In this document: positions 11,770 to 24,407 of the stretch, piece by piece
How the letters are laid out: every line of letters begins with the position of its first letter
How positions within the stretch are numbered: position 1 is the stretch's first letter
NCBI GenBank assembly: GCA_902806575.1
Contig: CADCXD010000008.1
Span: 1,798,001-1,862,000, forward strand
Length of the DNA: 64,000 bases
Origin: Jackrogersella multiformis
Lineage: Eukaryota; Ascomycota; Sordariomycetes; Xylariales; Hypoxylaceae
Reading direction: 5' to 3'
Program-made: the position numbers and the translations under genes
The notes under the pieces: model-generated
Told to the model about the DNA's origin: nothing
Database searches by the model: none
The model's input: only the letters and a program-made list of their open reading frames with translations

Positions 11770-12082
11770 TGTGATAAGGGCAATAGGGCTTGGAACTGTA
11801 GTTTAATTTCGAATTATAATTCTTTATAGTCTTAAGGTCCTTGCCTTTTATCTCTTTTTGCGAAGCGAGGCGTAATGACTTATATGTATATAATTTGAAT
11901 ATCTCCTTAAGCGTTGTTAGCGCCTTCTTATTTTTGTTGGTTTAGTTTTATATATATTAATTAAGTTTTTTGATTAATTTTATTTAATAGCTTTGTTTTA
12001 TAAGTTTTAATATATTTCGTATTAATTAATATATATATATATATTAATTATACTTTGCTTTATAAAGCTTATTTATATAATA
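11770..12082. repeat. left LTR (313 bp)
   Basis: It aligns along its whole length with 18376-18688 and is preceded by the ATACC target copy. Relative to the other LTR, C has mostly become T on the + strand while G is kept (for example GCGAAGCGAGG near 11861-11871). Confidence 0.9.
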
Positions 12083-15000
12083 TTAACTTTTTCTTTTTTA
12101 ATGTTTAACTTTAAGTATTTTAAAGGACTATAAGATTACGAGGTTTATTAATGTGTTACTTATAAAATAGCTTAATTATTACTTTTATTTTGTTGTTAAA
12201 TATGTGTTTATAAGGTTTTTAAGTTTAATATTTTTTAGCCGGTTAACTTTTTTATTTAACGAAATATTTTATTTTGTTTTAATTTTTAATAAAGTTTATA
12301 ATTTGTTTTATTTAATAATTTTTAGGTTTTATCGAGGTTACTTTACGTAAGACTTGGTTAAGGTTAAGGAGTTTTTAATTATTAATGCGGTAAGGTTTAA
12401 TAAGTGAGATATAAAACGAGTTATATATTTTTTAACCTTTAAGTAAAATAAGTTTTATTATTATAAAAAAGATTATTTATTAAATTTTAAAAGGTTTTAA
12501 AAGTTTTTTATTTAGTTTTTTAATAAGGCGTTTTGTTTTAATATTTTTTATATTAAATATTATAAGTTGTTTTTTTTAAAAGGTTAATATATTTTTTTAT
12601 TATTTATTTATTTATTTCTTTATTTATTAGCGGTTTTATTTTAAGTATTTTTATGTTTTTTAGTGTATTTATGTTATTTAATGTATATATAATTTATTTT
12701 TTAAATTACGTAAAGTGTTTATAAAAAGGTTATAAACGATTAAATAATAATTATAATTAATATAAAAAGGTATAAGTTATATTAATAATAAGGTAATATT
12801 ATTATAAGTAAATTTAATTATTACGAAGAGGTTTTCTTAATTATTTATTTTATAATTAATAAAGGTTTTAAGGTAAATTTTTAAGATTTAATTAAAGCGT
12901 TTTATTTAATTATTAGTTTACGAGTAAAACGTAATATTTATACGGGATTTAATTTTTATTAATTTAAAGAAGTTTTTTTAAATGTAAGAAATAAACTTAA
13001 AGTTTTTATTAAAAATAATATTTAATAATACGTTATATAATCTTTAATATTATTTAATAAAGATTTTAATTAAATTATTAAATTTTTTTATTTTTATTTT
13101 AAAAAGAATAAAGTAAGCTATTTTTAAAAATAAATTTATTATTACTTAAATGAAGTTATAATCGTTTAATAAAGGAAAGTTTATAATAAAATTTATTATT
13201 ATTATTAATTAAGGTTTATAATGTAATTTTATCGGTTAAAAATATTTATATAAGGCGTAGTAAGGGATTTTATTTTATTAATATTTTAAATAACCTCGTA
13301 TATAATCCCGGATAATATTTTTAATATTTAACTATTAAAAGTTTTAAATAATTAATTTTAAGGTTTTATTTATTCCTATATATCTGGTAATAAAGGTATC
13401 GTATTTAAAAGAAATAACTTTTTTTTAAAATTTTGTAAGTATTTAAAGCTTATTCTTTCGATATAAAAGATTATTTTAAAAGATAACATTTTTAAAAAAG
13501 TTTATAATTTACGTAATATATTTTAAGTTATTAGTAATTATTTTTCTTAATTTTTTTATAAAGTTAAGAGTTTAATTAAAGGTGATAAAGCTGTATAATT
13601 TTTTTAATATAACGAGAATAACTGTTAAAAAGGTAAATAAAGTTCCTTAGGAGTATAAAAAATGTTTATTTTATAAAATTAACTTTATAAGTTGGTTTTT
13701 AATTTTTTCTTTTTTAAATCGATATTATAATAATTTAAAAAAAATATTAACCTTATTATTTTATTTTTTTAATCGGTAATTAATAATAAATTAATATAAT
13801 AATAATTTTTATGCTTATTAAGTTTAATATTAGTTTAAAACTTTAACCGTCATAAAATAAGTTAAATTTTGATAATTAAAATAAACTTTAATTTAATATT
13901 TAATACTTTTTAAGTATTAATATTATTTTTTAAAAAAATTTACTATAATTAATAATTTTTTATTATAAATCTTATAATTCATTTTTATTAATATAAATTT
14001 ATAAAAATAATAAGCTATTAATTTAAGCTTACTTTATTTATCTTTTTAAAAAAGAACGATGTTAATAGTATAATTTAATATATTAACTTTAATATAAATT
14101 TATTTTAAAAAATTAAAATATATTATAATAAAAGCTTAAATAAATTAGGATTTAAATTCCTTAAAAGATTTATTTATTTTTTTAATCTATTTTTAATTCT
14201 TTTTATTTCCTTTATTTATATTAATAATTAATCTTATTATTTTTAAGAATTTTTTTATAAATTATTAATAAAAGTTTATAAAATTAATAAACTATTAAAA
14301 TTCTTTAAAAAATTTAAGTACTTTTTAATTATTAATATAATTAATTTTATTTTAAGCTATTAAAATGTTATTTACTTCGATAATATATCTTAAAAAATCT
14401 ACTTTTTATACTTTTTAAAAATACTTTTATAAATTAACCGTTAAATAATATTTTATAAGTTTTTTTAAAACTTTTTTAATAATTTTATTGTATTTTTTTA
14501 TTGTATTTACATAAATAAAGAAATTATTTAAGTATATTAAGAAACTTAAATTAATAAAATCTTAAAAAATATTGTTTATTATTAATTAAAAAATTACGAA
14601 AACGTTAATTAATTTAAATAATATTATTAAGTATTTAAAAAAGTTATATTTATAATAAAATATTATTTTCTATTCGTTTTTTTTTTTAATTTTAACCAAA
14701 TAAAATCTTAACTTAAGGTTAATCTTTATAAACTATTTTATAATTTTTAAATAAACTTATAATTTTAATATTAATAATATAAAATAATAAATAAAAATAA
14801 TATTATTATTTAAGCTTTAATAATTAATTATTAACTTAAAAAAATCTTAAAAATTAAATTTATCGATAAATATTATAAGTATTATATAAAATAAAATTAA
14901 TTTCTAGATTTAACCATTATTAATCATTTTATTTAACTATAATTTAAATATATTAAATTTTTTTTCGCTTATAACGTAAAAAGGTCTTTAAAAAGGTATT

Positions 15001-18000
15001 TTTCCTTTTTAAAGATTAATAAAATAATTTTAAAGTTAATAATTTAAAAAGCATTACTTTATTTCTTTAATTATAATATATATAAATTTATAAAATTTTT
15101 TAAGAATATTTTTTAACGTTTTATTTACTTTAATATTCCTTATTATTGTTATATTAATTAACTTTTTTAAATTATATAAGGTTAAATTAATATAATATTT
15201 CCGATAATAAGAAAAATTAAACTTAATTTTTTTAAAGTTTAAAAAAAAATTTACGGGCTTATAGATTTTTATTTATCATTATAATATAATAATATTACAT
15301 TTATTATTTAAAATGTTTAATTTAAAGTTAATTCGAAAAAAGTAATCTTTTTAATAGTAAAAAATAAAAAAATCGATATAATAACGTCTTATAAAAAAGA
15401 CTTAAGTTAAGTTAAAAGTTAATATAAATTAAATATATTATTTTTTAATAATTAATAATTTTTATTTCTTTACTTTAAAAAAAAATATTATTAAAATTAA
15501 ACTTCCGAAATTTAATAATACTTATACTTAATATTTATTTTTATTATATAATAATATTATATTAATAATAAGTTTATATCTTAAAATTAATTTTAAATAA
15601 GGTTTTTTTATAACTTTTATTTTATTTTTAATTAATTTTTTAATTGTTATAACTTAACGCATTTTACTTTAATTTAACCGTAAAATCCGATAAAATATAA
15701 TATTAAGACCTTTTAAAAATCTAAATTAAAATTTTCGATTTCTATAATTTAAAAATAAAATAATTTTTATAAGGTTATATTTATTCGTATCTTTTTTTAT
15801 AGTAAAAATATAAACTAAGTATTATTATCTTGAAGTCGTTTTACGAAAAAAACTTTATTTAGGTTTAGTAATAAATCCTTATTATTAATATCTTTTTTTA
15901 CGAAATAAAAAAGGATTTAATAATTATTACGTTTATAACGTTAATAAGATTTTTTATCTTTTTTTTGTTAATCTATATTTACTTAATTAATTCCTTTTAA
16001 AATATCTTTATTATTAAATTAAACTTTATCTTTTTAATTTAATTTTAATTTACCTTTATTTTTAAATTTATTATTATTTCTTAAAGATTAATCTTAACTT
16101 AAATTAAAGCGATTTTTCCTTTCGTAATTAACTTAACTTAATTTTAAAAGCTTTTAAATCGAAACGAGCCTTTTTTTTTTAAAAATACTAGGATTAATTA
16201 ATATATTTTTATATATTTAACCTACTTTTTAAATAATAATAAAAAATTCTTTATTTATATTTAAAAATCTTCTTTATTTAAAATAAACTAATTTAATAAT
16301 TTCGTTAAAAAAGGTTTTAACGATATAATTTTAAAACATCGTTTTAAATTATTAAACTACTTTATTAAGGTTTAATAATTTAATAAAATATTAAATAACG
16401 TTCCTTTAATATTTAAGTTTATTTTTTTTTTAAGTTATAATATCTTTTTAAAAGGTTTATAAAACGTTTTTAAAAAACAATAATATATATTATTTAAATA
16501 TTAAAGATTTTTAACCGTATAACTTAATTTTTATATTATTAATACCATAATTATACTTTTTTAAATAATAATAATTTAATTTAATTAATACGATAAAAAT
16601 CTTTAAAAAAACTCTCCGCATACGTTTTTAAATATACCTTAATTTTTATCTATTAAATTTAAAACTTTACGAGGTTTTTTTCATCGTAAACGATAAATTT
16701 ATTAAATTATATTAAATTAACGATAATTATTACGTAAAAAGAACAAATTAATCGTTTTAAGGCTTTAAATAATCGATTATTATTACTTTAAAATAAAGGA
16801 TTTTCGTTATTGTATAAGGACGTAAAATTATCTCGGGATAATCCTTTAAAAAAATCCCTAAGTAATTTAAAGTTTTAAAATTAATTATTGGAATCGAAAT
16901 CGCTTAAATTATTATTAAATACTTTAACGGCCCCTTTAAGAGAAATTTTTTCCTTATTACCTTTAAATATAAAAGGGTTAATTTTAATAAAATTAAATTA
17001 TACTTAAGCCCTTTTAATTATTCTTTTAATTTAAACTCGTAAAAAAAATTATAAAAAGAAAAGGTTTTTTATTTAAACTTTTAAATTAAAATATTTAATA
17101 AATAATATTTTAAAATATATTAAATCTTTTTAATTAAAAAGACTCGATTTAATTAATATCTTTAATATAACACGCCTTTCGATACTTTTTAAAACAAAAT
17201 TAATATTAATTAATTTATTAAAAGTTAATTAAATATTAAATTTATTAAAAACGGCTTAAATATAAGCTTTTAAATTATTAAATTAACGGCAAATCTTTAT
17301 ATTAATATACGTAAAATCCATATATTTTCTTATAAAAAAATTATTAATTTAAAATTTTTTAATGTAAGCTTAATTTATTACTTTTTATTAAAAATCCTTT
17401 TATTTTTTAATATCTTAATAAAAAGTTTAAAAAACTTATTAATAATAATTAACCATTTCTTTAAACTTATTAATAACTTTTTATCGGGCTTAATTATTTT
17501 ATATATATTAAATAATTATACCTTAAACTTATTATAAAAAGTTTAAATTAATTTATTAAATTTATTATTTAAAATAAATTACCTATTTATTTATTAATAT
17601 TATATTAATTTAATTAAGTTAAATCATCGTATTATAAATTATTTAAACTATATTATATTAATTTTAAATTTAATTTTCATTAATAATTTAATTATTTATA
17701 ACGATAATAATAAGTATTTAAATAATATAATAACTATTATATATTTTTTAATAAAACTTAATAAATTATATAAAAAGGTTATTAAAATTAATTCCGATAT
17801 TATTAATATTAAAAACGTCTCGTATAATTATTTTATAATCTTAAAAGTTATAAAAAATTACAATATTATCGTTATTAAATTAAAATAATTTAAAAATAAA
17901 AAAAAGGTTTCGAAGCGATATATTCTTTATTTTAAATATCTTAATAAAAAATTACGTATTAAAACGTTATTTAATTTTAATAAGTTCTTATAAACGGCAA

Positions 18001-18375
18001 TTTTTTTTATACTTACTTTTAACTTTAAGGTTTTATAAAAAAGATATTATTAAAAACTTAAAAAATTATCTATCGTTTAACGAAAGTAATTCGAGGTTTC
18101 GTAAATTAATAAATAATAAAATTAAGGTATAAATATTTAACTTAAATATTTAAAAAATAATAAAATATAAAGTTTCTTTTATAACTATAATAACGTACGT
18201 AATAATAAGATTAATAAATAATATTAATATAATATGCTTTAATAAAAAACTTTTTTAAGCAAATTAATCGCTTATAAGTAATTAAAATAAAGTAATTTAA
18301 TAAAAGTATTAATTTTCTTCTAAAAAATATATACTTTCTTAAAATAAGGTTTTTTTAAAATAAAAAAAAATTATT

Positions 18376-18688
18376 TATAACAAAGGTAATAAAGCTTAAA
18401 ACTATAATTCAATTTTAAATTATAATTCTTTATAATCTTAAAATCCTTACTTTCTATTTCTTCTTACAAAACGAAACGTAATAACCTATATATATACAAT
18501 CTAAATATTTCCTTAAGCGCTATTAGCGCCCTCTTATTCCTATTAATTTAATCTTATATATATTAATTAAGTCTTCTAATTAACCTTATCCAATAGCTTT
18601 ATTTCATAAGTTTTAACATATCTCGTATTAACCAATATGTATGTATATATTGATCATACTCTGCTTCGTAGAGCCTATCCGTATGACA
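18376..18688. repeat. right LTR (313 bp)
   Basis: Partner of 11770-12082. Here G has mostly become A while C is retained, the reverse of the left LTR. The last about 100 bp are the least damaged and end in CGTATGACA, followed by the ATACC target copy. Confidence 0.9.
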
Positions 18689-18693
18689 ATACC

Positions 18694-20796
18694 CTAACAA
18701 TCCTCGATACTCGCACCTAGAGGTTCTTCTATTTTTGAGCATTAGATTTCAAATAATACCCCTGTAATACCGTACTATACGCAGAGTTCCGCAACCCTAC
18801 ACATACTATACCATCTATTCCAACAAGCTGGTGCCAAGGGATGACCAGTACGATGTTGATTCGACCCAGTATGCGAATTTGCTTCCTGCACCTCTAGAGG
18901 ACCTTCTACGCAAACTAAAGACTAGCTATATCGCAATCAAGGTCTCGCTTCAGAAAAAACAGCAGCGAACTGACGATAATGAAGTCATTCCCGCTACATT
19001 TGAAGAGAGGCGGACTTCGTAGTCGTTCCGCCGGAAGAATGGGAGGAGCGTCTTGGCCAGGAGATACCTGACCAAGCCCAAAAGAGAAACCCATCGCGAT
19101 ACTAGGAAGCAACAAGATGTACACCCGAACAGGCATGGATTCTGCGATAGAGGATGTTGAGTCCCCTGGGGTCACGTGCACCCCCTGAAATGACCTCACG
19201 TGATTGCCATGACAACAACAACAACAACAAAAGACGACGCGTTGTCAAAGATTCCACTTAATTTTTGGCCCCCTAAGAACTTGATAGAATCAGAGCTTTC
19301 TAAAAGGATAAGACGCCAAAGAGTGGCAGGTTTAGGGCCGAAATACCTAAGTACCTACCTACTCCAAGAAAGATTTCGAATGAGATTGAGATGACCGTTA
19401 CTATGTCTCTGCATCTTGATCTTTGAAGTATTTTCCTGGTTGAAATATCAGCTAAAAACTCTGCGAGAAAATATGATTCTTTTACGATATAATCTTTCTT
19501 GCAAAGTGAAATATGTATGGTTTAGATTCTTCAGGGTCAAGATTGTACTAACCTAGGAAGGAGGTGAGAAAATAAGAAAGTGTTGAAAAGGGGAAGCTTG
19601 AAAATCATAAAGACTCGTGTCCTACCTAGAAAAATTTTGATTAGATCTGAACCTCCCAAAATTCACTGGACGAGCTTCACCACTACGCCAAACAGCCAAA
19701 CATCAAGATTGTCACTTGACATACCTAGGTACCCGGCATGTACCTCCTGTCAAGCTCGCGCCTGTGTCCAGGTACTTCGTGCCCCCAGAAATCCCAGCAC
19801 AACGCATCGTGATTATTTCCGAGATTCACTACCAGGGCTGAGGTCGAGATGCATGATCTAATAATGGAACAAAATGTGAAGCTGAAAAATGACACCGAAT
19901 CGTGTATAGAAATCCAACAGTAGACATACGAGAAAATAAATGAAATTCATCAGATAAAATGGCAAAAAGATTGTCCCCTAGAAGGCGACGAGAGGCAGCA
20001 CCCTCATCTAGGTGACGTGGGCTAGCGAAACCCGTCCCAAACACTTGCGCAAGTATTTGTCAACCCGGTAGATATGAGGGAGGTTCGTGTGCGCACACAA
20101 CCTCTTAACCTACGACTCAGAAGTACCGGGGAGGTACTCTGGGGGATCCGACGCTTTTTGCTGCGAGATTTTGTGTTATTATTTCACTATATAAGGCCAA
20201 TGTGTTTAGAGGTACCATTGTACCTCCCATTGGTATCCCACTGCCCAATTCCTTAACATGGATTTATTTCAGTACCACTTAGCACGATGCACTTCAAAGT
20301 TACTGCTCACCTGGCATTTATTCCTCCTAACTATTTCACTTCCTTGCGATGGATAATTTGCATGGACTGCTCACAGTACATATCACCCCCACCCCCCTTT
20401 TTCTTTTTTTAACTTTTGACATTGTGCTCTTCATATGTAGTCACACGCAGCGTATTCCTGCGTTGAAGGTTCTTGGATCTACGAAATACTCGCCAGAAGT
20501 CATGATCAAAAGCAACGTGCTACCTATATCCACGGATATGACGATCACCGTAGATTAAAATTAAGCTGTGAGCAAGTAATCGTGCTTGGTATATAATAAG
20601 AGATGGTAAAAAAAGAAATATCTTGCGAGAATACTTATACTAGATAATCAATAATTGTATATAGCCCACTAAGCTTTCCTTTCCCTCCCCTTTCCACCAC
20701 ACCCCCCCTAAAAAAACATTCTCACAGTGCCATTCGAGATACATGAGCGTGTGTAGGACTTCATAAGCAATTTTCGTGTCCATTCCGAGACCACAT
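18694..20796. other. intergenic, no confident gene
   Basis: About 2.1 kb right of the retrotransposon. A 63-codon frame ending at 19022 (starting with GTG) has a protein-like composition (YANLLPAPLEDLLRKLKTSY) and could be a remnant exon, but nothing connects to it. A (CAA)n tract lies at about 19212-19230. No other content is recognised. Confidence 0.5.
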
Positions 20797-21083
20797 TTAG
20801 TTCATGTAAGTGCCACAAACGGAACAGTTTCTACCCGAGAAGACCCATTGCTCCTTTCCTTTTTGCTGGCAGATCAAGCAACGCTTGCCCGGGGCCTATG
20901 GTACATAAATGTTAGATGTGAGCCCGCCATATTGAGAATATACATAAATGTACTACATACCTTCACATTCAAGGAGTTAGAACGTTGGCTGCTGTCGATG
21001 ATGTTTAGATATGACTTTGATGATTTGTCTTCTTGGGCTTCCGATTTGCGCTTGGCATTCGAGGTTGTGTCTTGAGACGACAT
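20797..21083 (-). CDS. 73-aa zinc-ribbon microprotein
   Basis: Two-exon model, 21083-20961 and 20895-20797, with a 65-bp intron (GTATGT...CATAG) in phase 0. Exon 1 is polar and probably disordered (SNAKRKSEAQEDKSSKS). Exon 2 is compact with two CxxC knuckles, RCLICQQKG and RNCSVCGTYMN, separated by a Trp-containing loop (EQWVFSGRN), the arrangement of a small zinc ribbon. The knuckle appears only after splicing to a frame that has no start codon of its own, so the gene is easily missed. I do not recognise a characterised homologue. A nucleic-acid or protein-binding role would be inference only. Confidence 0.55.
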
Positions 21084-21989
21084 TTTCAGTTTCTTCAATT
21101 TCAAATGTTTTGCGATGTCCTGAGGTTTGATGAAATAGGAGGGCGTGTAGAGACTCGGCAGAGTTGTAAGTTCATTATTTATTTTGTAGTTGGTTTATCA
21201 TCTAGGTTTATAAGCTATCTAAGGTATCTTAGCGGAAGGCCTCTCAACGTACTGACTAGAGTTTTGACATGCTGACAAGTATTTAGTGACTGAGTAGTTG
21301 ACTGACGTACTTGATGACTTCCTAATGTACGACCTCACTGCAATTAACTAGGTAGGTGACTAAAACTTGAATAATGTCCGACTTGATAGTAAATATGTCA
21401 AACTAACAGCAATAGGTCAGCGTAAATGAATGAATCAAGTAGCGGTAATACATATTTCGAGAGGCCTCGAAAGTCCTTTAGTAAGACAGAGTGATCTAAA
21501 CATCAAATCTTATTCCCTGGTGGTTATTGTCACAACTTTATACAGACAGCTGATCCCCGCAAGGCAGACAAACCTCGGAATCTAGATGTATAAAGACACA
21601 AAAATGACATGGAATATTCTTTGTTAGCTACGAGAAAACGAAAATTTGATCATAACAGGTCAAGTACGTCTTACGCAACAAGACTTTAGGGGCAATATAT
21701 GGGCACCAGAGCACACATTCGGAATACATGAATGCAAGTTAAAAAAAAACTCTGATCGGGCTGTAGTGACTATAATACCTGGAAGAATATATAATAAAGC
21801 ATTGCCCTCACATCCCTATGGCCAACCTAAACCAGGACCTTCACTTTAGCTAGAGGACAAATCACATCATCCATCATCATCTCAGACCATCAATCCCAAC
21901 ATAACCATACGTTGAGCCATTGGGCTTTTCACGAAAAAGGAACAAAATCCAAAACCCAACCGAAATCGCAACCCGAAGACACCGCCACA
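21084..21989. other. intergenic between zinc-ribbon gene and unknown gene
   Basis: About 0.9 kb containing the likely promoters of the two divergent neighbours. Small open frames inside lack support. Confidence 0.5.
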
Positions 21990-22523
21990 ATGCCTTCCAC
22001 CAGCAACAACAATCGCGACAATAGCAACACCAGCAACAACCACAGCAATACCACCAACCGCAATCCGCAGCCCCGCAGCAACCGGGACTCCCGCCATGCG
22101 CAGCGGCACCGGGACCGGAACGGGCGGGTCCTCAACCGGGGGCACCTGCACGGCGGGCGCGTGGTCAGCGAGTACGTGAACCCGCTCACGGTCGCGGGGG
22201 TGCGGTGGGCGTGGATACGCGCGCTGACGGATAGCCAGAGGTCCGCGCTCGACGCCTCCAACTGGACGTGCGGCGGCGCGCACGTACACCCAGGCCGCGA
22301 GCACGGGCGTCTAGAGTACGCCGCCGCCGCGCCGGCCCCCGACGGCCGCGGCCTGCACGACGACGGGTATATCTATGCGTATCTATGCACGGAATGCGCC
22401 CAGCCTATCATGGGATTGTTCACGCATTGGGCTAGGTTCGACGGACGGGGGGCGTGGAGGCGTAGGAGTCCAGGGGCAGAATGGAAAGGGGGGGACCCGC
22501 TCCCTTTCGTAAGACATATATAG
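21990..22523 (+). CDS. unknown protein with Cys/His motifs, founder of a local duplication
   Basis: The first in-frame ATG is 21990 (177 aa); the frame is open further upstream only with a TTG. Residues 1-45 are Asn/Ser/Arg-rich and low in complexity. The rest is a compact domain with WTCGGAHVHPGREHG and YAYLCTECAQPIMGLFTHW, whose Cys and His could bind zinc, followed by a basic RRRSPGAEWKGG segment. The coding region is GC-rich against AT-rich flanks. I do not recognise the family. A diverged, broken copy of the C-terminal two thirds and the 3' flank lies 2.1 kb downstream (24408-24740), showing that the unit was duplicated with the flank. Confidence 0.55.
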   Translation: MPSTSNNNRDNSNTSNNHSNTTNRNPQPRSNRDSRHAQRHRDRNGRVLNRGHLHGGRVVSEYVNPLTVAGVRWAWIRALTDSQRSALDASNWTCGGAHVHPGREHGRLEYAAAAPAPDGRGLHDDGYIYAYLCTECAQPIMGLFTHWARFDGRGAWRRRSPGAEWKGGDPLPFVRHI

Positions 22524-22719
22524 ATTACCAATATACCTAGGTACCTACCCACCCCCGTAAATGGCTAGCTCTTAACATATACCTGATATAATTAACATGC
22601 AGCCGATTCGAGTTATGAAAACCACCTATAATAGTTGTATACTAAATCATTCTCCATCATATAACCTCATAACCTCCTAACAAATACGGTGGATCCTCGG
22701 TCCACAGACATACCAATCT

Positions 22720-23958
22720 CTATTTCAACAGTTTCAGCTCGCCAAACCCCATACCCTTCATCTCCTCCTGGACATACTCTACCACGCGCTTAAAAGTCAG
22801 CTTCCCTCCGTCACAGGCACCACTCTCAAGATGCTGTGCCAGCCCGCTCACAGTCGAGAATTGCTTGGCGGCCTTTTTCGTGCCCCCTTCGCCTGTCAAG
22901 GCAACCGGGCAATGGAATGATATCTCATCGGGTACTGGCAAGGGCAAGGACATCGATACCTGAGCATGGACGCTTGATGCCAGATGTTGCTGAAGCGCGC
23001 TGGGCTTGAATTTGCGAAGATGCGACGGCGGGCAGAGGGGGCACGTTTGCTTGCTTCCCGAAGTCCGGGGCCGGAGGGTAAGCATGGAGTGGAAGTTCGT
23101 GCTAGTCGAGAGAGTGGATGTGGGCGTGAGGATCCCGGAGGGTGGATAAGAGTCGAGGAACTGGGATGAGGTTGGGGTGAGTATCGGGCTCTGCATCTGG
23201 GATGTCGAAGTCTCAGACGGACTGTCCTCTAGCAGCCACTCTGCCGTGACTCCTCCCGAGGTTATGATCCGTCCGGTATCATTCATTGCGATAGCTGCGT
23301 TCAGTTTCGCCTTCGTCATCCCCGACACACATTTCCCAGCCTCCAGATGGTGCAACTGCGCCGACGGGCAATTGAACTTCTTCTTGCACTCCTCGTGGGC
23401 TACACACTTGATATTGCTCAGTGGTTTATGTCGCACCGATGCCAGATGCTGTTCGAGCGCGCCCGAAGTCTTGAATGTCCTTTTGCATTGCTTACACTTC
23501 GGTACCTCATCGCCGTCTGTTTGTTGTTTTTGTGTCTTCTTCTTCTTTTTCCCGGTCCCCTTCCCTAGTTTGTGTACCTTGCTGGAACGAAGATGATTTG
23601 CGAGTGCCTTTTCGTCTACGAAATCGCGCTCGCAGTCGCAGCACCGGAATTGTGTCGCGGATGATGGTGCCATCGCTAGGACGGGGGCGGGGGCGGGGGC
23701 GTGACACTGCATATGTAGTTCGTGTAGCAATCCCGTAGGAAACAAGATACCGCAGTCGGAACAGTAAGCATGCAGGCTCTCACGCTGGTGGGCTTCAAGG
23801 GATGGTTTCAGTGCGAAGCGCTGCCTGCATTCAGGACAAGAGTATTTATCGATGGGAGGTAGGTGGGCTTCGAGGAGCACGTCGTAGCTATCAGAGGGAT
23901 CGCAGCGGGAGCAGGGGCAGTGCTTGGTGGATTTTTGGTGCTGGATCAAAGAGGGCAT
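22720..23958 (-). CDS. C2H2 zinc-finger protein
   Basis: Single exon, 412 aa from the first ATG at 23958; the frame is open 13 codons further upstream from a GTG. C2H2-type fingers can be seen: YSCPECRQRFALKPSLEAHQ, CSDCGILFPTGLLHELHMQC, FRCCDCERDFVDEKALANHL and PKCKQCKRTFKTSGALEQHL, with two more irregular ones towards the C-terminus (CPLCPPSHLRKFKPSALQQH and the QFSTVSGLAQHLESGAC region). A lysine run (KKKKKTQK) after the third finger could be a nuclear signal, and a Ser/Thr/Pro-rich linker sits in the middle. Such proteins are usually nuclear or RNA-binding; no specific orthologue is recognised. The gene lies between the two copies of the local duplication on the opposite strand. Confidence 0.75.
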   Translation of the reverse strand: MPSLIQHQKSTKHCPCSRCDPSDSYDVLLEAHLPPIDKYSCPECRQRFALKPSLEAHQRESLHAYCSDCGILFPTGLLHELHMQCHAPAPAPVLAMAPSSATQFRCCDCERDFVDEKALANHLRSSKVHKLGKGTGKKKKKTQKQQTDGDEVPKCKQCKRTFKTSGALEQHLASVRHKPLSNIKCVAHEECKKKFNCPSAQLHHLEAGKCVSGMTKAKLNAAIAMNDTGRIITSGGVTAEWLLEDSPSETSTSQMQSPILTPTSSQFLDSYPPSGILTPTSTLSTSTNFHSMLTLRPRTSGSKQTCPLCPPSHLRKFKPSALQQHLASSVHAQVSMSLPLPVPDEISFHCPVALTGEGGTKKAAKQFSTVSGLAQHLESGACDGGKLTFKRVVEYVQEEMKGMGFGELKLLK

Positions 23959-24407
23959 GGTGGTAGTGGTGGGATGCGATATTGACGCAGTAGTCACAAT
24001 GTGTTAAAGAGAAGTTGCTATATTCAACGAGGGAGGAAGTGAATGAAAGACGGAAAGAGATTAGGGGTAGTGAGGAATACCTACCTACCAGGTATATAAG
24101 GTATACAGGGCTAGTATGACAAGTAACGGCATGACAAGTTGCGGGGTACGCGGCGCGTGTGTCTGTCTGCCATTGGCTTCAGCCTCTGTTGATATCAATT
24201 ATGACTGATTGGCTGCCACAAGGCGGCTGCATCGCCGAATTTTATACGTGCACTGGTGTAACCGTCGGCAAGCTCCCGTGAGCATCCTCGACCGAGCCGG
24301 CAATGGCTAGTAGACCTGCTGTGGAAAAAGGAAGGGCACCTCGACGCTCCGGATTAACCAACTCTATCGGAATACGGGACAAATATAATGGTGGAGTTTC
24401 GGGGATC
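23959..24407. other. intergenic, promoter side of C2H2 gene
   Basis: Contains short TACCTACC runs and no gene. The right part leads into the degraded duplicate. Confidence 0.5.

Larger units (their letters stand above)
11770..18688. mobile_element. RIP-degraded LTR retrotransposon, 6.9 kb, full length with target duplication
   Basis: Direct repeats of 313 bp bound the element. The left LTR starts TGTGATAAGG; the right starts TATAACAAAGG, where TG has become TA, and ends GACA. ATACC flanks both sides (11765-11769 and 18689-18693), the expected 5-bp target duplication. The interior is nearly all A and T, with stops in every frame, so no gag-pol frame survives. Left and right LTRs differ almost only by transitions (C/T in the left, G/A in the right), the mark of repeat-induced point mutation, which mutates duplicated DNA in the sexual cycle. 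Size and 5-bp duplication suit Ty3/Gypsy or Ty1/Copia; the superfamily and coding strand cannot be told. Confidence 0.92.

Noticed and set aside
12083..18375. Possible surviving retrotransposon reverse transcriptase or integrase
   Set aside because: Stops occur every few codons in all frames; no RT or integrase motif can be read by eye after RIP.
18831..19022. 63-codon + strand frame with protein-like composition
   Set aside because: It starts with GTG, is isolated and has no neighbouring exon or family match; it may be a remnant but is unsupported.
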